Shown: piece by piece, positions 41,801 through 49,044 of the stretch
How positions within the stretch are numbered: the first letter of the stretch is position 1
Layout: every line of letters begins with the position of its first letter
Assembly (NCBI RefSeq): GCF_900108365.1
Contig: NZ_FNWQ01000001.1
Span: 682,001-746,000 of the forward strand
Length of the DNA stretch: 64,000 nucleotides
Source of the DNA: Chryseobacterium culicis
GTDB lineage: Bacteria > Bacteroidota > Bacteroidia > Flavobacteriales > Weeksellaceae
Direction: 5' to 3'
Notes under the pieces: generated by a model
The model's input: only the letters and a program-made list of their open reading frames with translations
Database searches by the model: none
Told to the model about the DNA's origin: nothing
Made by a program: the position numbers and the translations under genes

Positions 41801-43195
41801 ATGAAAATAAAGTACTCGGAACTTATTGATCAGACATTGTATTTCCCTACGGAGGAATTTAATGTTTCTGAGAACAATTTGTTGTTTCACGATGTTCCAT
41901 TGATGGACGTTGTAGAGCAATTTGGCACTCCGCTAAAGATTAGCTATTTGCCGAGAATTTCTCAAAATATTCAGAAAGCTAAAAGCTGGTTTAAAGAAGC
42001 TTTTGAGAAAACCGAATATAAAAAGAATTATACCTACTGCTACTGTACAAAATCCAGTCATTTCAATTTCGTATTGGAAGAAGCATTAAAGAACGATATT
42101 TCGATAGAAACATCATCTGCTTATGACATGGATATTGTAAAGTCTCTTTACGAAAAAGAAAAGGTAGATAAAAACATAGAAGTCATTTGTAATGGTTTCA
42201 AAACTGATGATTATCTGACAAAGATTTCAGATATGATCAACAGCGGTTTTGAGAATATTACTCCGATTCTTGATAACTACAGAGAATTGGATAAGCTTAC
42301 GGAAAGCATTGATTCTACCTTTAACATCGGAATCAGAATTGCTTCAGAGGAAGAGCCGAAGTTCGAGTTCTATACCTCAAGACTGGGAATCGGATATAAA
42401 GATATTATCCCTTATTACAGCCAGAAGATCGCTGAACACCCGAATGCAAGATTGAAAATGCTTCACTTCTTCATCAATACCGGGATTAAAGATACATCTT
42501 ACTACTGGAACGAATTATACAAATGTCTTCGTGTATATGCCCGTCTGAAGAAAATTGCCCCTGAAGTAGATTCACTGAACATCGGAGGTGGTTTCCCGAT
42601 CAAAACTTCCCTGAATTTTGATTATGACTACCAGTATATGGTAGAAGAGATTGTTTCTCAGATCAAAAAATTCTGTGAAGAAGAAGGAGTAGAAGAACCT
42701 AATATATACACTGAGTTCGGAAGTTTTACCGTTGGAGAAAGTGGTGCAAACCTTTATAAGATCATTTCTCAGAAACGCCAGAATGACAGAGAAAAATGGA
42801 ATATGATCGATTCTTCTTTCATGACCACTCTTCCTGATACGTGGGCTATTTCAAGACACTTTATCATGCTTCCGCTTAACCGTTGGGAAGATACGTACGA
42901 AAGGGTTTTCCTGGGAGGGCTGACTTGTGATTCAGACGATTATTATAACTCGGAACAGCATACCAATGCCATTTATTTACCTGTTTTCAGTGATACAAAA
43001 CCTCTGTATATCGGATTTTTCCATACCGGAGCCTATCAGGAAACAATTGGGGGGTACGGCGGTGTGCACCATTGTCTGATGCCTCAGCCAAGACACGTCC
43101 TGATCCAAAAGGATGAAAACGGTGAACTGCAGTACGAAATTTTCCGCGAAAAACAGGAACCGGAAGATATTTTGAAAATTCTTGGTTATAAATAA
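41801..43195 (+). CDS. speA: Arginine decarboxylase, fold III PLP type
   Basis: A 464-residue PLP-dependent decarboxylase. An alanine-racemase-type barrel has the PLP lysine in CYCTKSSHF (about 85). NIGGGFPIK and TEFGSFTVGESG are the phosphate-binding regions. The C-terminal beta domain ends the protein. It is shorter than E. coli SpeA (about 658). With agmatinase 1 kb downstream, the pathway is arginine to agmatine to putrescine. Confidence 0.9.
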   Translation: MKIKYSELIDQTLYFPTEEFNVSENNLLFHDVPLMDVVEQFGTPLKISYLPRISQNIQKAKSWFKEAFEKTEYKKNYTYCYCTKSSHFNFVLEEALKNDISIETSSAYDMDIVKSLYEKEKVDKNIEVICNGFKTDDYLTKISDMINSGFENITPILDNYRELDKLTESIDSTFNIGIRIASEEEPKFEFYTSRLGIGYKDIIPYYSQKIAEHPNARLKMLHFFINTGIKDTSYYWNELYKCLRVYARLKKIAPEVDSLNIGGGFPIKTSLNFDYDYQYMVEEIVSQIKKFCEEEGVEEPNIYTEFGSFTVGESGANLYKIISQKRQNDREKWNMIDSSFMTTLPDTWAISRHFIMLPLNRWEDTYERVFLGGLTCDSDDYYNSEQHTNAIYLPVFSDTKPLYIGFFHTGAYQETIGGYGGVHHCLMPQPRHVLIQKDENGELQYEIFREKQEPEDILKILGYK

Positions 43196-43201
43196 TTTTA
43201 T

Positions 43202-43295
43202 AATCAATAGGAACGGGTAATTATCCTGAGCATAGTCGAAGGGAGCCCGTTTGATCAGAAATAAAAAATCAACTCAACTGGCTTTAGCCAAAACG
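43202..43295 (+). repeat. Dispersed intergenic repeat, copy 2
   Basis: Starts AATCAATAGGAACGGGTAAT and ends GGCTTTAGCCAAAACGT. It has the central GAGCATAGTCGAAGGGAGCC module. It lies just after speA and before the shared terminator, and lacks the 5' extension of copy 1. Confidence 0.85.
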
Positions 43296-43305
43296 TATAC
43301 AAAAC

Positions 43306-43339
43306 AAAAGCTCTCAGAAATTTTTCTGAGAGCTTTTTT
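43306..43339. terminator. Bidirectional terminator between speA and the HAD gene
   Basis: A 13-bp stem AAAAGCTCTCAGA / TCTGAGAGCTTTT with A and T flanks serving both converging genes. Confidence 0.88.
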
Positions 43340-43341
43340 AT

Positions 43342-44001
43342 TTAAAAATATTTTGAAATTTTATCCAGTTCCAATTCCTCATAATCAGAAACTACAGTAT
43401 CGGCTAACGTGTAATCCTGGTTTTTTGAATGTGGACTTCTGTACGCTGCACAGAAGATTTTTGCTCTGTGGGCTGCCAGAATTCCGTTGGTAGAATCCTC
43501 AATCACCATGCAGTTTTCAACAGGTTCGCCTGCCATTTCTGCTGCCAGTAAAAAAACTTCAGGATGAGGTTTTGATTCTTTTAAATCTGCACCGCTGATC
43601 TTTCCGCTGAAATATTGCTCCAGTCCAAATTTTTCAAAAACCATATTAATCGTTACCATCGTAGCAGAAGAAGCCAAAATAAGCTTTATCCCATTTTCAT
43701 GATAATGTTCAATCAGCTGTCTTACGCCCGGAATTAAATCAAATTCATCATCATTGTAGAAATAGTCTTTGAAATGAGACCTTTTGATTCCTGCGATGGA
43801 TTCATAAGTATGATTCAAATTAAATTCTTTAATCAATGTTTCAGAAACCCTTTGGGTAGAAGCTCCTGTAAAAGAGGTGTATAAATCTTCGGAAACCGCA
43901 ATTTCCAGTTCATCAAACGTTTTGAAATAAGCTTTTCTATGTAATGGCTCCGTATCTACAATTACACCATCCATATCGAAAAGAACAGCTTTTAAAGGCA
44001 T
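43342..44001 (-). CDS. HAD family hydrolase (beta-phosphoglucomutase-like)
   Basis: A 219-residue HAD phosphatase. Motif I is LFDMDGVIVDTEP, motif II lies in LILASSAT, motif III is ESKPHPEVF with its lysine, and motif IV is MVIEDSTNGI. The alpha-helical cap (about 16-80) is of the beta-phosphoglucomutase/sugar-phosphatase subgroup. ATG 44001 is chosen because it gives the conserved MPLKAVLFD start. It lies between speA and speB on the opposite strand. Substrate uncertain. Confidence 0.88.
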   Translation of the reverse strand: MPLKAVLFDMDGVIVDTEPLHRKAYFKTFDELEIAVSEDLYTSFTGASTQRVSETLIKEFNLNHTYESIAGIKRSHFKDYFYNDDEFDLIPGVRQLIEHYHENGIKLILASSATMVTINMVFEKFGLEQYFSGKISGADLKESKPHPEVFLLAAEMAGEPVENCMVIEDSTNGILAAHRAKIFCAAYRSPHSKNQDYTLADTVVSDYEELELDKISKYF

Positions 44002-44129
44002 ATAATGAGTTTTGTACAAAAGTAACTTTAAAAATTTAAACAGTAAAAAGATTTGAAAATTTAACATCAGAAGGAAGGTTAAAAATTCATAACAAACCGT
44101 TCCTTACTTATAACTCAAGTACTATTTTG

Positions 44130-44137
44130 TATCTTTG
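44130..44137 (+). promoter_or_regulatory. speB -7 element (TATCTTTG)
   Basis: Exact TAnnTTTG match 50 bases before the agmatinase ATG. Confidence 0.5.
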
Positions 44138-44187
44138 CGAAATCATTTAATCTTACAATCAGTTAATTTTTTAATTAATAATTATAT

Positions 44188-45045
44188 ATGAGAACATACG
44201 CAGGAATTCCCGAGGAAAACGCAACGTTAGAGAATTCGAAAGTAATGTTGGTAACGGTTCCTTATGACGGAACTTCAACATGGGGTAAAGGAGCTGATAA
44301 AGGCCCTGAATTATTCTTAAACGCTTCTGAAAACATGGAGCTTTATGATATTGAAACTCAAACAGAGCCTTACCTTCAGGGAGTTTATCTGGCAGGAGAA
44401 GTTTCTGAGAATTCTACTCCGGAAGCAATGACGGAAGCCGTTTATCAGAAAACAAAAGAGCTTCTGAACAATGAGGGCAAACTATTCACCCTTTTCGGTG
44501 GAGAACACTCTGTTTCTATAGGCTCTATCCGTGCGGTAGGAGAGAAATTTGAAAACCTTACCGTTCTTCAGTTAGACGCTCACACAGATTTGCGTCCTGA
44601 GTTCCATGGTTCTACTTCCAACCACGCGTGTGCCGTTTTTGAAGCCAATCAGAAGCATAACTTAGTACAGGTGGGAATTCGTTCTATGGATGCTGAGGAA
44701 GCAGAATATTTACCGGAAGGAAGAGTATTCTTTGCCCATGAAATCGCTAACAACGAAAACTGGATCAATGATGTTTTGGAGAAAGTATCAGGAAATGTTT
44801 ACATCACTATTGACTTAGATGCTTTTGATCCTTCTATTGCACCTTCTACAGGAACTCCCGAACCAGGTGGATTACAATGGTACCCAACGCTGGAATTATT
44901 AAGAAAAGTATTTGAAAAATGCAATGTAGTAGCATTTGATATTGTAGAGCTAATGGATTCTCCGATGGCTAAGCCAACGGCTTTCCTTTCTGCTAAGTTG
45001 TATTATAAAATGCTGGCTTACTACGATATTTATAACAATAACTAA
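44188..45045 (+). CDS. speB: Agmatinase (arginase/ureohydrolase family)
   Basis: A 285-residue binuclear manganese enzyme. Metal-ligand motifs are GGEHSVSIG, QLDAHTDL and TIDLDAFDPS. N-terminal SKVMLVTVPYDGTSTWG matches agmatinases. It hydrolyses agmatine to putrescine and urea, completing the SpeA pathway. Arginase or formiminoglutamase activity is less likely given the nearby decarboxylase. Confidence 0.9.
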   Translation: MRTYAGIPEENATLENSKVMLVTVPYDGTSTWGKGADKGPELFLNASENMELYDIETQTEPYLQGVYLAGEVSENSTPEAMTEAVYQKTKELLNNEGKLFTLFGGEHSVSIGSIRAVGEKFENLTVLQLDAHTDLRPEFHGSTSNHACAVFEANQKHNLVQVGIRSMDAEEAEYLPEGRVFFAHEIANNENWINDVLEKVSGNVYITIDLDAFDPSIAPSTGTPEPGGLQWYPTLELLRKVFEKCNVVAFDIVELMDSPMAKPTAFLSAKLYYKMLAYYDIYNNN

Positions 45046-45114
45046 TATTCCGCAAGAATCGGATTTTTTCTGCCGTATATTCTTTGGAAATTTGTGAGGT
45101 AAAATAACAGCACT

Positions 45115-45957
45115 ATGTCCACACAAAATCAGATAGATTATAACAGAATTGCCAAGGCGATAGAGTATATCCAGCGCAATTTCAGGCTTCAGCCAAGTTT
45201 GGAAGAAGTGGCAGAAAATATTCACTTGAGTCCGGCCCATTTTCAGAAGATCTTTACAGACTGGGCAGGAACAAGTCCGAAGAAGTTTTTACAGTTCATC
45301 AGTCTTGAGCATGCTAAAAATTTATTGAAGGAAGAAAAAGCTAGTTTGTTCGATACAGCTTATGAGACAGGATTATCCAGTACCAGCAGGCTTCATGATC
45401 TGTTTGTAAAGATAAAGGGAATGTCTCCGGCAGAATACAAAAACGGAGGAAAAAGCCTTACGATTCATTATAGCTTTTCGGAAAGCCCATTCGGAAATAT
45501 ACTGGTAGCTTCCACCGAAAAAGGAATCTGCTACATGGCTTTTGAAGACCATAAAGAAAAAGCACTCGGGGAGCTTAAACAAAAGTTCCCCAATGCTTCT
45601 TTTACGGAGCAGCAGGATTCTCTCCAAAAGAATGCACTGTCTATATTCGATAAAGACTGGACAAAACTCAATACCATAAAATTACACTTAAAAGGAACCG
45701 ATTTTCAGCTTAAAGTATGGGAAAGCCTGCTGACCATTCCGATGGGAAAACTGTCCACTTATGGCAGCCTGGCAGAAAAGATGGGAAACCCTAAAGCATC
45801 CAGAGCTGTAGGAACCGCTATTGGAAGTAACCCCGTAGCATTTCTTATTCCGTGTCACCGTGTGATTCAGTCTACCGGACATTTGGGCGGCTACCGATGG
45901 GGAAGTGAAAGAAAGCAGCTCATTGTGGGCTGGGAAGGATCACATATTTACTCATAA
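45115..45957 (+). CDS. AraC-type HTH fused to O6-methylguanine-DNA methyltransferase
   Basis: A 280-residue two-domain protein. An AraC helix-turn-helix pair (about 8-108) is fused to an MGMT domain (about 118-280) with the active-site Cys247 in IPCHRV. It resembles Ada without the N-terminal zinc/phosphotriester domain that makes Ada methylation-switchable. It repairs O6-alkylguanine and may act as a regulator, but activation would need another trigger. alkB is the next gene. Confidence 0.9.
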   Translation: MSTQNQIDYNRIAKAIEYIQRNFRLQPSLEEVAENIHLSPAHFQKIFTDWAGTSPKKFLQFISLEHAKNLLKEEKASLFDTAYETGLSSTSRLHDLFVKIKGMSPAEYKNGGKSLTIHYSFSESPFGNILVASTEKGICYMAFEDHKEKALGELKQKFPNASFTEQQDSLQKNALSIFDKDWTKLNTIKLHLKGTDFQLKVWESLLTIPMGKLSTYGSLAEKMGNPKASRAVGTAIGSNPVAFLIPCHRVIQSTGHLGGYRWGSERKQLIVGWEGSHIYS

Positions 45958-45990
45958 AATATTCTACCACAAAAGGATTCTACAATTATT

Positions 45991-46126
45991 AAGTTTTGGC
46001 TAAAGCCAATGGATTAGATTAATTTTTGTTAAATGGGCTCCCTTCTACTATGCTCAGGATAATTACCCGTTTCTATTGATGTAAAAATTCGTGTCATTAG
46101 TAAAAATATTGGTGTAATTTGTGTTT
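45991..46126 (-). repeat. Dispersed intergenic repeat, copy 3 (long form, inverted)
   Basis: Inverted relative to copy 1 and matching it along almost its whole length: AAACACAAA...ACACCAATATTTT, TTTTTACATCAATAGAAACG, GAGCATAGTAGAAGGGAGCC and GGCTTTAGCCAAAACTT. It separates the MGMT fusion from alkB. Confidence 0.85.
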
Positions 46127-46153
46127 AAATATAAAAGCATTTAATTAAAAACT

Positions 46154-46765
46154 ATGATGAGCCTCTTCGAAGAAATATCAGACTATCCTCTCAATATCCT
46201 TCCGCATGACGGAACCGTTCATTACTACGGAAAAGTTTTCTCAAAAGAAAAATCAGATTTTTATTATGATTATCTGCTTAAACAAATTCCATGGGAAAAT
46301 GATGAAGCATTAATCTTTGGAAAGCTTATTTTAACCAAAAGAAAAGTAGCCTGGTTTGGAGAGAAAGCTTTTGAATACACCTACTCGAAAAGAACAAAAT
46401 ATGCTAAATTCTGGACTCCGGAATTATTGGAACTGAAGAAAAAATGTGAAGAAGTTTCCGGAGAAACTTATAACTCCTGCCTGCTCAATTTATACCATGA
46501 CGGAAGCGAAGGAATGGCTTACCACAGTGATGGCGAAACGGATCTGAAGAAACACGGAGCGATTGCTTCTCTAAGTTTTGGGGCTGAAAGAAAGTTTTTA
46601 TTCAAACATAAAACAACCAAAGAAAAAGCAGAAATATTCCTGGAAAACGGAAGCTTGTTAATCATGAAAGGAACTACTCAGGACCATTGGCTTCACAGAC
46701 TTCCCCCCACTACAAAAGTGAAGACCCCGAGAGTAAACCTGACCTTCAGGACCATTGAGGAATAA
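46154..46765 (+). CDS. alkB: AlkB-like 2-oxoglutarate/Fe(II) DNA dealkylase
   Basis: A 203-residue AlkB-family dioxygenase. Iron ligands are His124 and Asp126 (YHSDGE) and His181 (HWLHRLP). The 2-oxoglutarate arginines lie in PRVNLTFR (Arg193, Arg199). The fold pattern is closer to ABH2/ABH3-type repair enzymes than to E. coli AlkB. It removes N1-methyladenine and N3-methylcytosine type lesions. Its neighbour is the MGMT fusion, giving an alkylation-repair pair. Met2 is an equally good start. Confidence 0.9.
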   Translation: MMSLFEEISDYPLNILPHDGTVHYYGKVFSKEKSDFYYDYLLKQIPWENDEALIFGKLILTKRKVAWFGEKAFEYTYSKRTKYAKFWTPELLELKKKCEEVSGETYNSCLLNLYHDGSEGMAYHSDGETDLKKHGAIASLSFGAERKFLFKHKTTKEKAEIFLENGSLLIMKGTTQDHWLHRLPPTTKVKTPRVNLTFRTIEE

Positions 46766-46784
46766 ATTATGAGACTGATTTAAT

Positions 46785-46851
46785 ATCAATAGAAGTGGGC
46801 TTTAGCCCACTTGAACAAAAGAACAAAATCATCTGGCTTTAGCCAAAACCT
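46785..46851 (+). repeat. Dispersed intergenic repeat, copy 4 (short variant)
   Basis: Keeps ATCAATAGAA at the left and GGCTTTAGCCAAAAC at the right. The central hairpin is replaced by a perfect palindrome GTGGGCTTTAGCCCAC. Confidence 0.75.
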
Positions 46852-46878
46852 AAAATAAACTTCAAGCTCTCAAAAACA

Positions 46879-46906
46879 AAAAAGCTGTTCAGACGAACAG
46901 CTTTTT
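46879..46906. terminator. Bidirectional terminator
   Basis: A 12-bp stem AAAAAGCTGTTC / GAACAGCTTTTT with an AGAC loop. The stem is the same as at 31293. It serves alkB and the CocE gene. Confidence 0.88.
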
Positions 46907-46910
46907 CAAT

Positions 46911-48770
46911 TTATTTTAGAACGTCAGCTTCAATAGAGCTGTCATCATATACCTTAATAAATGCTTTGGTGTAATCCTCTTTGGTGGCAAAATTCGGATT
47001 ATCCATAAACTTCTGTGGGTTGATTGCGAAAAGCGGAAACCATGTACTGCTGATCTGAATCTGGATCTTATGTCCTTTTTTAAAGGTATGAACTACATCC
47101 TGAAGTCTGAAATTAACGGCTGTTTTCTGGTTAGGAACCAATGCTTCTCCTTTTTCTTTTGTATTTCTGAATCTTGCAGGCATAATCTCACTTCGTACCA
47201 TCTGATGATAATTACCATAAATAACTCCATCTTTCTTTTCTGCAGGCTTAAAATCTTCAGGATAAACATCAATTAACTTTACAGCAAAGTCGGCATCGGT
47301 AGATGTGGAAGCGATATTCAGTTTGGCCATGATCTCTCCGGCAAAAGTTATGTCGTCTGTCAATACATCGGTAGTGAAAGTTAAAACATCAGGTCTTCCC
47401 ACTGCAAATCTCTGGTCTTCCGACATATAATTTTTCGGGGTGAAACCATTAAAATCTTTTAAATGATCTGAACTTAAAACAGGATTGTTAGGATCACTGT
47501 AATATTCAGAATACCCTTGTCCGGAAGTTTTCTTCAATGTTTTATCAGCTAAATAGAAATTCACTTTCTGTGCATTTTTAGGTGGATAAGAAGCGAATTC
47601 TTTCCATTCTTTAGCTCCTGTGTCATACATCAGTGCTTCTGGCAGTCCTGCATCCTGTTTCGTGTTTCCTTTGAGATAATGGCTGAAGAACTTTGTTTCT
47701 ATATTTTTCTGATAATAGGTGGCAATACTGTCTCCAAAATACGTTTCACTGTGAAAATGTTTTCCCTGCTCCTGAGACCAGCCGCCGTGGGAGAAAGGTC
47801 CCATTACAATGGTATTTTTAGCTTTGGGACTTGTTTTTTCGATGGTTTTATAAATGTTAAGAGGTCCGGAAAGGTCTTCTGCATCAAACCATCCGCCTAC
47901 AGTCATTACAGCATGATTGATATTCTTCAAATGAGGAAGAAGTCCTCTTTTCTGCCAGAATTCATCGTAATTGGGATGATTCATAATTTCTGTCATAAAG
48001 AAATTGTTCTTGTAATATTTTTCATAACCGTCTTTCAGGGTGCCCATATCTCTGTAGAACTTAAGACCGTCTTCAGAAGTCTGCTTTATGAAAGAATCCA
48101 TGTACCATGCCTGCTTTTCAGGTTGTGTCTTCTGAACCCCAAAAACCGGGAAGGTTCTGAAATAGCCCAGCATAAATCTTCCGTTGTGAAGAAAATCATC
48201 ATTCCAGAAATCAGAAATAGGAGCCTGGGGAGAAGATGCTACAAGGGCCGGATGCTGTGATAAGGTTCCTACTGCGGTGTAGAATCCCGGATAAGAAGTT
48301 CCGAACTGACCTGCTTTTCCATTATTGTCTTTGATATTTTTCAGCAGCCATTCAATGGTATCATAAGTATCTGTACTTTCATCCACATCTTTTTTGGTTT
48401 TATGCTCTACCTGCGGAGTCATATTGGTAAAAGTACCTTCGCTCATATATCTTCCGCGTACATCCTGATACACAAAAATGTACTTATCCTTCATAAGATA
48501 GGTATTGGGGCCTAACTTTGCTTTATATTCATTCTCTCCGTAAGGTGCAATGCTGTAGCAGGTTCTCTGCATCAGAAACGGATATTTGTTCCTGTTTGAA
48601 ATATCTTTCGGGATATAGACCGCTGTGAAAAGCTTCACGCCGTCACGCATGGGAATATAAAATTCTTTCTTGGTGAAATTGTCTTTAACGAATGGGTCTT
48701 TCTGTTCCGTCTTCTGCGCTTTCCCAAGAATGAAAAAAAGAATACATAATACTGAAATATGGATTTTCAT
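46911..48770 (-). CDS. CocE/NonD family hydrolase (alpha-amino acid ester hydrolase type)
   Basis: A 619-residue secreted serine hydrolase. A signal peptide (about 1-18) leads into an X-Pro dipeptidyl-peptidase S15-type alpha/beta-hydrolase domain. The nucleophile is Ser159 in GTSYPG, preceded by VYQDVRGRYMSEG. The C-terminal half is the PepX jelly-roll domain. Relatives cleave beta-lactam side chains, cocaine or peptide esters. The natural substrate here is unknown. Confidence 0.88.
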   Translation of the reverse strand: MKIHISVLCILFFILGKAQKTEQKDPFVKDNFTKKEFYIPMRDGVKLFTAVYIPKDISNRNKYPFLMQRTCYSIAPYGENEYKAKLGPNTYLMKDKYIFVYQDVRGRYMSEGTFTNMTPQVEHKTKKDVDESTDTYDTIEWLLKNIKDNNGKAGQFGTSYPGFYTAVGTLSQHPALVASSPQAPISDFWNDDFLHNGRFMLGYFRTFPVFGVQKTQPEKQAWYMDSFIKQTSEDGLKFYRDMGTLKDGYEKYYKNNFFMTEIMNHPNYDEFWQKRGLLPHLKNINHAVMTVGGWFDAEDLSGPLNIYKTIEKTSPKAKNTIVMGPFSHGGWSQEQGKHFHSETYFGDSIATYYQKNIETKFFSHYLKGNTKQDAGLPEALMYDTGAKEWKEFASYPPKNAQKVNFYLADKTLKKTSGQGYSEYYSDPNNPVLSSDHLKDFNGFTPKNYMSEDQRFAVGRPDVLTFTTDVLTDDITFAGEIMAKLNIASTSTDADFAVKLIDVYPEDFKPAEKKDGVIYGNYHQMVRSEIMPARFRNTKEKGEALVPNQKTAVNFRLQDVVHTFKKGHKIQIQISSTWFPLFAINPQKFMDNPNFATKEDYTKAFIKVYDDSSIEADVLK

Positions 48771-48928
48771 AAAAAAAATTTAGCGCTAATTTAAAAATAA
48801 AAACAGGTTTATTTGTAAATCTTTGTTTAAAAGGTGGCTGCTATTCATATTTGTTTGGTAAATATGATCCTATTTCGTGGGAAACCAGCCGTCAAAAATT
48901 CTTTGAATTTTCGCCACCCCAACGGAGG

Positions 48929-48974
48929 GGAATTTTACCTCTTCAGCTGTAATGGTGTTCAGGGGTAAAATTCC
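48929..48974. repeat. Inverted repeat between CocE and outer-membrane receptor genes
   Basis: Perfect 11-bp arms GGAATTTTACC / GGTAAAATTCC with a 24-base loop. It has no T tract and lies upstream of the CocE gene start, so it is not an obvious terminator. It may be a regulatory hairpin or the remnant of a mobile repeat. Confidence 0.6.
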
Positions 48975-48984
48975 GTCTGTTCAT

Positions 48985-49010
48985 AAAAATAGCCGGAACA
49001 ATCCGGCCAT
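48985..49010 (-). terminator. Terminator of the outer-membrane receptor gene
   Basis: On the minus strand GCCGGA / TCCGGC with a 5-base loop, followed by ATTTTTATG. Confidence 0.75.
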
Positions 49011-49044
49011 TATCAAAAATTATATATAAAATTGTGGTGTTGCT

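Noticed and set aside
47679..48260. 193-codon plus-strand ORF inside the CocE hydrolase gene
   Set aside because: Antisense to a conserved enzyme with an intact active site; composition is that of a frame shadow.
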